Below the pieces are notes generated by a model. It had not been told where the DNA came from. It ran no database searches and worked only from the letters and a program-made list of their open reading frames with translations. A DNA stretch of 64,000 bases from SAR324 cluster bacterium REDSEA-S27_B3 (GTDB lineage Bacteria; SAR324; NAC60-12), in assembly GCA_001627865.1 (NCBI GenBank), contig LUQO01000016.1, positions 62,001-126,000 on the forward strand. Reading direction: 5' to 3'. A program made the position numbers and the translations under genes. How positions within the stretch are numbered: the stretch's first letter is position 1; every line of letters begins with the position of its first letter. Positions 53,939 to 62,484 of this stretch are shown here, in pieces.

Positions 53939-54193
53939 TTATTCACCGTAATGAGTCTTTGCTCGGACAACCATGACAATAAGCTCCTCCTCATGAATTG
54001 AATAAATTATTCGATCTTTGTATGACAAACGAACAGAATAATAGCCTTTCAAATCGCCAAGCAAAGCTTTCCCACTAAATGGATTTACTGCTATTCGTTT
54101 ACGTAAAATTTCCTGGAGTTTGGCTTTAAGTTTAGGGGATAATTTTTTTATATCTTTGTCTGCACGTTTGGTGAAACGAATTTGGTAACTCAC
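53939..54193 (-). CDS. RelE/YoeB-type mRNA interferase toxin
   Basis: An 84-residue protein of the RelE superfamily, Txe/YoeB-like: I-R-F-T-K-R-A-D-K-D-I near 5-15, P-F-S-G-K-A-L-L-G-D-L near 38-48, Y-S-V-R-L-S-Y-K-D-R-I-I-Y near 52-64, and the end R-A-K-T-H-Y-G-E. The C-terminal His-Tyr pair and Arg are the catalytic positions in YoeB. It is coupled to the antitoxin by an ATGA overlap. Cleaves ribosome-bound mRNA by family knowledge. Confidence 0.88.
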   Translation of the reverse strand: MSYQIRFTKRADKDIKKLSPKLKAKLQEILRKRIAVNPFSGKALLGDLKGYYSVRLSYKDRIIYSIHEEELIVMVVRAKTHYGE

Positions 54194-54450
54194 TGTTTTT
54201 CACCAAAAACTTCTTCATAAGATAGAGTGTCCCCTGTATTTTCCTGCAGGCGGGACTCTTCAAAGGCTTCTTTAAATCCCGGAGTTGAGAGCAATTCTAG
54301 GGTTTCAATCAAGCTGTCGTATTCTGATTCTGACATTAAAACTGTACCACCTGTTCGATGATTTATACGGAAAATTTGATGTTCTTCATTAGTTTTTTTA
54401 ATCAGATCAAACAATTGTTTCCTTGCGTCTGTTGCTGTCAGTGTAGTCAT
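54190..54450 (-). CDS. Phd/YefM-type antitoxin
   Basis: A protein of about 86 residues. Start at 54450 is supported by AAGGGA seven bases upstream; a longer frame from 54495 overlaps the promoter and is rejected. The N-terminal Phd fold (L-T-A-T-D-A-R-K-Q-L-F-D-L near 4-16, H-R-T-G-G-T-V-L-M-S near 30-39, and Y-D-S-L-I-E-T near 44-50) binds DNA, while the acidic C-terminus binds the toxin. A TGGTACCA palindrome overlaps the -10 region upstream. Confidence 0.85.
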   Translation of the reverse strand: MTTLTATDARKQLFDLIKKTNEEHQIFRINHRTGGTVLMSESEYDSLIETLELLSTPGFKEAFEESRLQENTGDTLSYEEVFGEKQ

Positions 54451-54483
54451 GTTATCCCTTCCAATATTTAACGTGTACTGAAA

Positions 54484-54512
54484 ATGGTACCACAATATTT
54501 ATAGAGTCTCAA
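54484..54512 (-). promoter_or_regulatory. Promoter and operator of the YefM/YoeB pair
   Basis: On the minus strand, TTGAGA (54512-54507) and TACCAT (54489-54484) form -35/-10 boxes with a 17-bp gap. The 8-bp palindrome TGGTACCA (54485-54492) overlaps the -10, which fits autorepression by the antitoxin. The boxes are only moderate matches. Confidence 0.4.
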
Positions 54513-54519
54513 GTCTAAA

Positions 54520-55773
54520 TTAAAAAGGATAACCCACGAAAAATGTGGTTTGACCGCCTTCCCTGCCGTATCCGCGGTCGATGCGGACGATCACGTTATT
54601 GAACAGGAATCTTGTTCCCGCTCCATAAGAAGTTTTCATATTTTCCCACAGGCTGGCTTTGTCAGGAGAGACTGTTCCCTGCTCATAGAAAAAAGCCAGC
54701 TGAATCCCGGCAAAAGTGCCTTTTTCAAGTACATAGTTGAAAGCATTCTGTACCTCATGCGCGTACCAGCGAAATTCTGCTCCACGGAAATTTGTGTAAC
54801 TGTCATAAAAACGGTTGGTAGGGTATCCCCGCAGTCGGTTGGTACCACCAAGTGATGTGGCCCTGCCGTTTTCTGCTTCAGCCAGCTGGCGGGCATAAAG
54901 TTCGTCCAGAATTGCCTGACATCCAGGATTTGCCGTGTTATCACAAACAAACTGACTTTTGTCAACAGTCCCTTTTTTCTGCACGGTTGAAGAACCGAAA
55001 AACTGATTCAAAACCAGCACTCCTTTGTTTTCGCTTAAAATGGGAATATAGCCTGTAAGGTTAAAATCCTCCTGGTAATATTCTGCGTTACCTGATCTTG
55101 TTGAGGGCTGTCCCCATTTTTCGTACTGAAAACGATAACCAATTCTTGGGTCCCGCCGATTGTCAGTATCATCAAGGTACAAACCAATTCTGTAACCTCT
55201 CGGACTTTCTATGATTCCTGCGTCCTGAGCGCTGTAGAAAGTTCCGTTAGGATCAACAAGGCCATACGGTTTAACTTTAGCATCACTGTAACCGTAGTAC
55301 GCTTCCAGCTGGTTGTCATAAATGTTGACAGAAAGTTCTCCTCCGGAAGCATCCACATGGCTGGCCAGCAGGTAATACATGCTTTCCCGTTCAGAATCAA
55401 TTCCACGTGGTCCTTCGGGCCATCCTGCGTTGCGTATTTTTGTTGAAAACCAGGTGAAGGTCAGGTGTTCAGTTAACAGAGGAATATCAAAAATTGAGAG
55501 GATGTCAATCTGGAAATCATTGTCAAAATATTCCGCTTTTCCTCTCAGACTGATCGCAGTGATGTCTGAGTCAGTACCTCCAATTGAGGAAACAGTGGCT
55601 CCCAGTCCGTAAAAATCCTGTACTCCCGGGATGCTTCCTACTACTGGATAAACAAACCATGAAATCTCCGGATCAGGAGTCTTGCGCCTTTCAAATAATA
55701 AGCCATGTACAGTTGAGAACCAACTGAAGTAAACCAGCAGGACAATCAAGCCCAGACGCAAAATTCGATTCAT
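54520..55773 (-). CDS. Omp85-family outer-membrane barrel without POTRA domains
   Basis: A 417-residue protein with a signal peptide (cleavage near S-T-V-H-G) and then directly a 16-strand type barrel of the bacterial surface antigen family. The loop-6 motif R-L-R-G-Y-P near 283-288 and the C-terminal region V-R-I-D-R-G-Y-G to the final V-G-Y-P-F are diagnostic of the BamA/TamA C-terminal domain. No POTRA repeats precede the barrel; only about 30 residues of linker do. It is therefore not BamA. Some such POTRA-less proteins are known; substrate unknown. Confidence 0.8.
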   Translation of the reverse strand: MNRILRLGLIVLLVYFSWFSTVHGLLFERRKTPDPEISWFVYPVVGSIPGVQDFYGLGATVSSIGGTDSDITAISLRGKAEYFDNDFQIDILSIFDIPLLTEHLTFTWFSTKIRNAGWPEGPRGIDSERESMYYLLASHVDASGGELSVNIYDNQLEAYYGYSDAKVKPYGLVDPNGTFYSAQDAGIIESPRGYRIGLYLDDTDNRRDPRIGYRFQYEKWGQPSTRSGNAEYYQEDFNLTGYIPILSENKGVLVLNQFFGSSTVQKKGTVDKSQFVCDNTANPGCQAILDELYARQLAEAENGRATSLGGTNRLRGYPTNRFYDSYTNFRGAEFRWYAHEVQNAFNYVLEKGTFAGIQLAFFYEQGTVSPDKASLWENMKTSYGAGTRFLFNNVIVRIDRGYGREGGQTTFFVGYPF

Positions 55774-55793
55774 CTGTATTTGTCCGCGGTATC

Positions 55794-56990
55794 TCAGCCT
55801 GAAGTCATTATGAACTGCGTCATTCCCATGCAGTTATGGTAATGCGGACGGTACCGATCAGTGTCGTAAAATTGTTCGACATCAATCTTTTTCTCATATT
55901 CTGTCACCACTTCAAACGGTACGTGATCATATCTTCCGTCCTTAAGGCAGACCATTCTTCCGCTTTTACCATCCATGATAAGATCCACTGCCAGATTTCC
56001 GTATGCCATTGGAACAATTGAATCTATGGCGTCCGGCTGTCCGGAACGAGTCATGTAACTCATTCTCTGGTTGATAGTGCTGATGCTCTCTCCATTGTTG
56101 TATTTTGGGGCACGACTCTGCAATTCCGCACTTACCAGGTCACCGATTCCACCCAGTTTTTTGTGACCGTAGGCATCGGTTTCCTGATTTGAAAAAGTCA
56201 TTTCGCCCCCTTCAAACATTGCTCCTTCTGAAACAAGCACAACAGAGTAATTACTGTTATTATCCCTGCGATCTTTTATCATTAATTCTGTCAGACGTTC
56301 CATGTCGAATTTATGCTCCGGAATCACGCAGCGGTCAGATGCTCCTGCCATCGCCGGAACCAATGCGGTATAACCGGCATAGCGTCCCATCACTTCAATA
56401 ACCAGCAGCCGCTCATGTGAACCGGCGCATGTGCGCAGCTGATGGGCGTATTCAATTGTACGTGTAACGCATGTACTGAATCCGATGCAGTAATCTGTGC
56501 CCGGCACATCGTTATCCATGGTCTTCGGAATCCCTATGCAGCGAATTCCTTCCTTGTGCAGCCGTAAGCCGTAACTGAGTGTATCATCGCCTCCGATCGG
56601 AACCAGGTATTCGATACCAAGATACTCAAGGTTTTTGATGATTTCATCTGTCAAATCATTTACATCATCCTGATAATCATCGCGAAAAAATTCAGGAACA
56701 TTATCTTTTACAACTTTACTGGGTTTGGTGCGTGAAGTATGCAGAAATGTGCCTCCGGTTCGTGCTATTTTTTGCACATTGCTTTCTGTCAAAATCTGGC
56801 AGTACTGCTGATCTTCAAGCTGTTTGGTGCGGTCTATTTTCATGATGCCCTCCCAGCCGTTGCGCAGCCCGACCACTTTGTATCCGCTCCGATTTGCGCG
56901 TATTGTTGCAGCACGTATTGCCGGGTTCAGTCCGGGGACATCACCGCCTCCGGTAAGAATACCTATTGTTCCTTTTGTCTGTTTTGTCAT
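55794..56990 (-). CDS. pfkA: 6-phosphofructokinase, probably pyrophosphate-dependent
   Basis: A PfkA-family enzyme of about 398 residues. The start at 56990 has AAGGAG upstream; the frame to 57053 overlaps glgA and is rejected. Nucleotide region T-G-G-G-D-V-P-G-L-N near 13-22 and catalytic M-D-N-D near 158-161. At the two specificity positions it has G-G-D-D-T (133-137) and P-K-T-M-D-N-D (155-161): Asp after G-G-D and Lys before T-x-D-N-D mark PPi-dependent enzymes, where ATP forms have Gly at both. It follows glgC-glgA, so it would link glycogen and glycolysis. Length and substrate type are inferred. Confidence 0.88.
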   Translation of the reverse strand: MTKQTKGTIGILTGGGDVPGLNPAIRAATIRANRSGYKVVGLRNGWEGIMKIDRTKQLEDQQYCQILTESNVQKIARTGGTFLHTSRTKPSKVVKDNVPEFFRDDYQDDVNDLTDEIIKNLEYLGIEYLVPIGGDDTLSYGLRLHKEGIRCIGIPKTMDNDVPGTDYCIGFSTCVTRTIEYAHQLRTCAGSHERLLVIEVMGRYAGYTALVPAMAGASDRCVIPEHKFDMERLTELMIKDRRDNNSNYSVVLVSEGAMFEGGEMTFSNQETDAYGHKKLGGIGDLVSAELQSRAPKYNNGESISTINQRMSYMTRSGQPDAIDSIVPMAYGNLAVDLIMDGKSGRMVCLKDGRYDHVPFEVVTEYEKKIDVEQFYDTDRYRPHYHNCMGMTQFIMTSG

Positions 56991-56998
56991 GTTACTCC

Positions 56999-58477
56999 TT
57001 AATTTAAAGTTTTTTGGTAAAGTACCACATATTTTTCCGCGGCAGCTTTCCATGTGAATCGCTGTTTCATTGCTCGGTCTATCATTTTGCTGAAATTCCG
57101 GGGTTTCTTGTAGAATGTATTCACAGCAAGTTCAACTGCATTTATTACGGCTTCCTCATTTGGATCATCAATAATAAATCCGTTTCCATTTTGATTTGAT
57201 TCATCATAATTAATCACAGTGTCCTTCAATCCGCCAACTTTTCTCACAATCGGCAGTGTTCCGTATCGCAAACTGTACATTTGATTCAGCCCGCAAGGCT
57301 CATACAGGGACGGCATCAAATACAAATCACTGCCTGCTTCTATCAGGTGTGCCAGGTAGTTGTCGTGACCGTTTTTCCAGCCAAGTTTTTGGGGGAACTG
57401 ATCTTTCAGCTGATCGAAAGAATTGGCAATCCAAAGCTCTCCACTTCCCAGCACAATCAGCTGAACATTTAAGCGCAGTATGTCCGGAAGGGCAGGAATC
57501 AGGTATTCAAAGCCTTTTTGCCAGGTTAAGCGGCTGACCATTCCAATCACTGGAACCGTGGAGGTTTCCGGAAGCCCAAAAGTCTGCTGCAGTTTTTGTT
57601 TGCAGACCTTTTTTCCTGCTAAATCTTTGCTGCTGAAGCGCCCAGGCAGGTTTGGGTCGGTTTCCGGATTCCAGTCCTCATAATCACATCCGTTTAGTAT
57701 TCCGGAAAAATCATAACCTTTATCGGTGTAGATCTCGTGCAGACCATGGCTGCCCAGTGGAGTTGTCAGTTCCTCGGCATATCCCTGACTGACTGTATTT
57801 ACCTGATCGGCAAAAGAAATACCACCTTTAAGCAGATTCAATTCACCATGATCTTCAAACAGTTCCGGAACAAAATATTCAGGTGGAATTTCCAAAGAGT
57901 TCCTGAAAGTTCCCGGAGCATTCCCCTGGTATCCGGAATTGTGTATAGTCAAAACGGAACCGCTCTCAGGAAATTCTGATGCTTCTTCCTGTGCCTGATT
58001 CAGATAATACGGAAGAAGCGCGGTGTGCCAGTCATTTGCGTGAAAAATGTCTGGAATCCAATTCAGCGCCCGGCATAGCTGCAAAATTGATTTTGAGAAA
58101 AATCCAAATCTGGCGGCATTGTCAGGATATTCAAGCATCCCGTCATCATAATATCCGCGCCTGAAAAAGTAATGTTCATGTTCAATGAAATACACCGGAA
58201 CAGAAACGGTTTCACCCTCAACTGTTCCGGACATTTCCGACTCACGAACGGCACACCATATTTCTTCCCCGCCCAAGGGCACGCCAAGTGAGGGAATTAC
58301 TGTTTTAGTAACGTGACTGTCCGGAATTGAACGATAGAAAGGTGTGACTATACGGACATCATGTCCAAGCTGTTTTAAATGCAGAGGTAAAGCTCGTGCC
58401 ACATCAGCCAGTCCGCCGCTTTTGGAAAATCCCTCTACCTCAGACGCCGCGTAAATAATGCGGAGCGATTCAGACAA
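56999..58477 (-). CDS. glgA: Glycogen synthase (ADP-glucose)
   Basis: A 492-residue GT5 glucosyltransferase with K-S-G-G-L-A-D-V near 19-26 (ADP-glucose binding), F-H-A-N-D-W-H near 144-150, N-G-C-D-Y near 252, R-L-T-W-Q-K-G near 307-313, and E-P-C-G-L-N-Q-M-Y near 382-390. It opens with TTG, supported by AAGGGG six bases upstream. Its start overlaps glgC by 8 bp, so synthesis of ADP-glucose and polymer are coupled. The final residues Y-Q-K-T-L-N are normal. Confidence 0.94.
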   Translation of the reverse strand: MSESLRIIYAASEVEGFSKSGGLADVARALPLHLKQLGHDVRIVTPFYRSIPDSHVTKTVIPSLGVPLGGEEIWCAVRESEMSGTVEGETVSVPVYFIEHEHYFFRRGYYDDGMLEYPDNAARFGFFSKSILQLCRALNWIPDIFHANDWHTALLPYYLNQAQEEASEFPESGSVLTIHNSGYQGNAPGTFRNSLEIPPEYFVPELFEDHGELNLLKGGISFADQVNTVSQGYAEELTTPLGSHGLHEIYTDKGYDFSGILNGCDYEDWNPETDPNLPGRFSSKDLAGKKVCKQKLQQTFGLPETSTVPVIGMVSRLTWQKGFEYLIPALPDILRLNVQLIVLGSGELWIANSFDQLKDQFPQKLGWKNGHDNYLAHLIEAGSDLYLMPSLYEPCGLNQMYSLRYGTLPIVRKVGGLKDTVINYDESNQNGNGFIIDDPNEEAVINAVELAVNTFYKKPRNFSKMIDRAMKQRFTWKAAAEKYVVLYQKTLN

Positions 58478-59699
58478 CTTCTGCCCCTTTCGGAATTACC
58501 ACTATTCCGCTTTCGGTAACTTGAAATCTTTTCCTGTCCTGCTTGAGATCGTAGCCAATTTGTGCTCCGGGAGCGATGTTAACATGCTTGTCGATGATGG
58601 CCTTTCTTATTTTTGCTCCGCGCCCGATATCAACATAGCTCATGATGACGGACTGTTCCACATGCGCGTAACTGTGAATACGCACACTGTAGCCAACAAC
58701 CGAATTTTCCACGTGAGAGCCGCTGATAATTGTACCCGTTCCGATCATTGAATTGATGGCGTGCCCTGTGCGGTTGTCACTGAAATGCACAAATTTTGAA
58801 GGAGGAAGCGGCGGGTTATATGTCAGCACAGGCCATTTTCTGTTGTAGAGGTTAAAATGAGGATCAACTCCTACTAAATCCATGTTGGTTTCCCAGTATG
58901 TGTCAAGTGTTCCCACATCTTTCCAGTAGCCTTTTTCCTTTTCCTCAACTCCGGGAATGTAATTTTGGCTGAAATCGTACACATATACTTCTCCGCTTGA
59001 AAACATTCCTGGTAGGATGTTCCGTCCAAAATCATGGACGGATTTTTTGTTTCCAGAATCTTTTTTGAGTTGCTCAATCAGCGGTTCTCTCTCGAAGATG
59101 TAGTTTCCCATTGATGCCAGCACATAACCGGGATTCCCCGGAATTGTTTTGGGGACCTTTTTCGGTTTTTCAACAAATCCTGTCATTCTCCACTCATCAT
59201 CAACTTCAATGATACCGAATTGCTGCGCTTGTTTTACCGGCACAGGGATCGCGGCCACGGTCAGTAATGCTCTGCGTTTGCGGTGGAATCTCATCATCTG
59301 GCGGATATCCATGCGGTATATGTGATCAGCGCCAAAAATACAGATTTGATCCGGATCCTGGTCCTCAATCAAATTCATATTCTGAAAAATAGCATCAGCA
59401 GTTCCTTCATACCACTTTTTGCCGATACGCATTTGTGCCGGAACAGGGTCTATAAATTGTTTGGCAATTCCAGAGGGTATGTTCCAGCCTTCCCGAAGAT
59501 GCTGCATCAGTGAATGTGACTTGAACTGAGTCAGCACAAAAATTTTCATAAAACCGGAGTTGACGAAATTGCTGAGTACAAAATCGATAATTCTATAATT
59601 ACCGCCAAAAGGAACAGCCGGCTTGGTGCGCACTGCGGTCAGTGGTTTGAGTCTGGAACCTTCACCTCCTGCAAGAATCATTGTCAAAACATTACTCAT
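58470..59699 (-). CDS. glgC: Glucose-1-phosphate adenylyltransferase
   Basis: A 409-residue enzyme making ADP-glucose. N-terminal nucleotidyltransferase domain: I-L-A-G-G-E-G-S-R-L-K-P-L-T near 8-21, K-P-A-V-P-F-G-G near 26-33, and D-H-I-Y-R-M-D near 122-128. The C-terminal half is a left-handed beta-helix (H-V-E-N-S-V-V-G-Y to A-H-V-E-Q-S-V-I). It starts at ATG 59699 with AAGG before it, one codon after a TTG. First gene of glgC-glgA-pfk. Feedback residues can't be assigned by eye. Confidence 0.95.
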   Translation of the reverse strand: MSNVLTMILAGGEGSRLKPLTAVRTKPAVPFGGNYRIIDFVLSNFVNSGFMKIFVLTQFKSHSLMQHLREGWNIPSGIAKQFIDPVPAQMRIGKKWYEGTADAIFQNMNLIEDQDPDQICIFGADHIYRMDIRQMMRFHRKRRALLTVAAIPVPVKQAQQFGIIEVDDEWRMTGFVEKPKKVPKTIPGNPGYVLASMGNYIFEREPLIEQLKKDSGNKKSVHDFGRNILPGMFSSGEVYVYDFSQNYIPGVEEKEKGYWKDVGTLDTYWETNMDLVGVDPHFNLYNRKWPVLTYNPPLPPSKFVHFSDNRTGHAINSMIGTGTIISGSHVENSVVGYSVRIHSYAHVEQSVIMSYVDIGRGAKIRKAIIDKHVNIAPGAQIGYDLKQDRKRFQVTESGIVVIPKGAEVV

Positions 59700-60021
59700 C
59701 AAAGCCTTTTTCTATCTTTGCAAATGTGGATTATTATGATACTTTTACAGGCAAAAACAGTTCAGGCGGGCGGCCTGAATCATCGCAATTGTCTCATTTA
59801 TCATGCACTGTAACAAGCAAATATGAAAATAGTATTTCCGGTCAAAATACTTGAAATCGCCCGCTTCCCCTCTCATCACCCGTATTTCCCTAAGTCAAAA
59901 CATCATCAGTCCCAACCAGCTGTTGATGATGCACGACATAAATTATGAATCCACAGATTGTTCTGCAATGAAAACAATAAAGCCATAAAAATGATAAGTT
60001 GACCGGAACCACGCGTTAATC
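59700..60021. other. Divergent intergenic region, glgC / ClC
   Basis: 322 bp between divergent genes. It holds one hairpin, AGTATTT/AAATACT (59831-59837 with 59845-59851), of unknown function. No ORF or RNA gene. Promoters for both sides are expected, but no convincing box pair was found. Confidence 0.4.
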
Positions 60022-62349
60022 ATGAATAATTCATTTTTTTCAAAATATATTTCCAGTCACTGGAAGCAGCTGACAAGCTCCGATCTCATTCGCCTGCGGC
60101 TGCTGGATGCAGACTCTTCAGTGATGCTGCTGACTTCCCTTCTAGTGGGTATATGTTCCGGATTGGGCGCCGTTCTTTTCCGTCACTTAATTGACTGGAT
60201 GCAAAATTTTGCATATCAGGATTTTGCCGGACTGGTGGAAGAATATTACCCGTTGCATTTAATCCTGATTCCCGCAATAGGAGGAGCATTTGTGGGACCC
60301 CTTGTTTATTACTTTGCTCGTGAAGCAAAGGGTCACGGCGTTCCGGAAGTAATGGAATCACTTGAACTGCGCGGTGGAAGGATTCGTCCAAGGGTGGTGG
60401 TGGTCAAATCGCTTGCTTCCTCAATTTGTATTGCCAGTGGAGGATCAGTTGGACGTGAGGGGCCGATTGCCCAGATCGGTTCCGCGCTGGGTTCCATTGT
60501 AGGACAGGTGCTGAAACTTTCTGAGGACAGAGTAAGAACACTTGTTGCCTGCGGGGCTGCGGGTGGAATCGCCGCAACTTTCAATGCCCCCATTGCGGGA
60601 GCAGTGTTCGCGCTTGAAGTCCTTTTGCGACGTTTCGGAAGCGTCTATTTTGGCGCAGTCGTTATTTCGGCAGTTACTGCAGATGTAATTGCTCATTATT
60701 TTGAAGGTGATCAGCGTACATTTATGACTCCGGATTACACACTCAACAGTCCATGGGAACTGCTGCTGTATACCGTTATGGGTTTCATTGCGGCTTTAGC
60801 GGCAGTCGGCTTCAGCCGCCTGTTGTATTTTTCAGAAGACATCTGGAACATGATTCGTATTCCTGAACCAACCAAACCGATTCTTGGTGGAATTTTACTT
60901 GGACTGCTTGGAATTTTTTCCTACCAGATTGATGGCTTCCCCCGGGTTTTTGGAGTGGGTTACGAAACAATCGAAAGCACTCTTTTCAGTGAGTTGACTT
61001 TGCAGGTGACATTCGGGCTGCTGCTGCTTAAACTTCTTGCCACAACGCTTACTCTGGGTTCGGGGGGATCCGGAGGTATTTTTGCCCCGTCTCTTTTCAT
61101 GGGGGCGATGCTCGGCGCGACTTTTGGCCAGATTGCTCAAACATTGTTTCCTGAAGCAGTTGCTCCATCCGGAGCATACGCGCTGGTGGGAATGGCTGCT
61201 TTTTTTGGCGGAGTTGCACACGCACCTATAACGGCCATACTCATCCTGTTTGAAATGACTGGTGATTACCAGATTATACTGCCGCTGATGCTGGCCACAG
61301 TATTGAGCACCATTGTATCCAGGAATCTCAGCCGTGATTCAATTTACACACTCAAGCTGAAGCGGCGTGGAGTGGAACTGTCACAGGACACGCAGGCCAT
61401 AGATCTGATGCAGGGTGTTACCGCAGAAGTTGCCATGAACCGTGAAACAGAAGCAGTGCCGTTGGATATGCAGCTGGTAGAATTGATGAGCACTTTTTCA
61501 AGCACACACTATCACGCCCTGCCTGTAGTAATAAATGAAAACGAGCTTGTGGGAGTAGTAACGATCAAAGAATTGGATCAACTGAGAACAAGCGGATCAC
61601 TTGAATCTAAAACCGTCGGTGACATTTTGTCAGTAAAAAATCCGCCCACAATTCTGCCTCATCAGCCGGTTTGGATGGCTTTAAGACATCTTGAAGCTCA
61701 GGGCGAGGGCTGCGTGTCTGTTATTTCTGAATCAAGCACCAACAAGCTTTTGGGGGTGTTGCGGCGAATCGACATCATACGTGCATACAACAAGGCCGTA
61801 TCTGAAAGAGCGCAGGATCAGCATCATGATGAAATCCTTAACATCCGAAAGCTTAACCGTTCCGGGCTGACTGAAGTTACACTCAGTCCGGATTCACCTT
61901 TTGTGGGTAGGAGAGTCAAGGAATTACATCTGGGCGAAGACACACTGATGGTGTCATTGCGTCGAAATGACAGACTGCGAATTGTACGTGGCGAAACAAT
62001 TCTGCATGCCGGTGATCAACTGACAATCTTCTCTGAAAATCCCAAAGCAGATTTCCTTGACAATTACCTGAATGGAACCGTGGAAGGTTTTGAGTTTCCG
62101 GAACATTCACTTGTAAGTCATCGTGAAGTGGAAATACCTCCGGAATCACCTGCAGTTCAAACAAGAATCCGCGATCTGAACTTTCCTGAAGACTGTGTAC
62201 TGGTAAAAATCCTGCGCGATCGCAGGATAATTCTTCCACGAGGCGAGACTGTCCTGCAGAGCGGCGATATAGTAGAGATTTTCGGAGTCGATGAAAAACT
62301 CAATGAAGCCGTTACCTGTCTGACAGGTATAAATCCTCACCGCATTTAG
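60022..62349 (+). CDS. ClC chloride channel/antiporter with CBS and RCK_C domains
   Basis: A 775-residue membrane protein. ClC core (about 30-440): G-H-G-V-P at 104-108 (in place of the common G-S-G-I-P), G-R-E-G-P at 144-148 with gating Glu146, and G-S-G-G-S-G-G-I-F-A-P near 349-359. A tandem CBS pair follows (about 460-600), then two TrkA-C (RCK_C) domains, each starting with a V-E-x-x-P/S-P-F-x-x-R type motif (L-S-P-D-S-P-F-V-G-R-R near 618 and I-P-P-E-S-P-A-V-Q-T-R near 705). CBS and RCK_C domains bind nucleotides, so transport is probably ligand-gated. It starts divergently from glgC. Confidence 0.92.
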   Translation: MNNSFFSKYISSHWKQLTSSDLIRLRLLDADSSVMLLTSLLVGICSGLGAVLFRHLIDWMQNFAYQDFAGLVEEYYPLHLILIPAIGGAFVGPLVYYFAREAKGHGVPEVMESLELRGGRIRPRVVVVKSLASSICIASGGSVGREGPIAQIGSALGSIVGQVLKLSEDRVRTLVACGAAGGIAATFNAPIAGAVFALEVLLRRFGSVYFGAVVISAVTADVIAHYFEGDQRTFMTPDYTLNSPWELLLYTVMGFIAALAAVGFSRLLYFSEDIWNMIRIPEPTKPILGGILLGLLGIFSYQIDGFPRVFGVGYETIESTLFSELTLQVTFGLLLLKLLATTLTLGSGGSGGIFAPSLFMGAMLGATFGQIAQTLFPEAVAPSGAYALVGMAAFFGGVAHAPITAILILFEMTGDYQIILPLMLATVLSTIVSRNLSRDSIYTLKLKRRGVELSQDTQAIDLMQGVTAEVAMNRETEAVPLDMQLVELMSTFSSTHYHALPVVINENELVGVVTIKELDQLRTSGSLESKTVGDILSVKNPPTILPHQPVWMALRHLEAQGEGCVSVISESSTNKLLGVLRRIDIIRAYNKAVSERAQDQHHDEILNIRKLNRSGLTEVTLSPDSPFVGRRVKELHLGEDTLMVSLRRNDRLRIVRGETILHAGDQLTIFSENPKADFLDNYLNGTVEGFEFPEHSLVSHREVEIPPESPAVQTRIRDLNFPEDCVLVKILRDRRIILPRGETVLQSGDIVEIFGVDEKLNEAVTCLTGINPHRI

Positions 62350-62484
62350 AATTCCAATTGAAAAAAAGTCAGCTGTTCGGTACACTTATTGTCGCTTGTT
62401 TTACCAGATTTATTACTGAAAAGGCATTCCCCCATAAATAGCAAAGCTTAAATCATTACATTTCACACATTTTCAGGAGACATA

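Noticed and set aside
56991-57053. N-terminal extension of the phosphofructokinase
   Set aside because: It overlaps glgA, and AAGGAG precedes the ATG at 56990, where the family sequence begins.
59831-59851. Terminator in the glgC/ClC gap
   Set aside because: The two genes diverge here, so no transcript should end; it is an isolated AT-rich stem.
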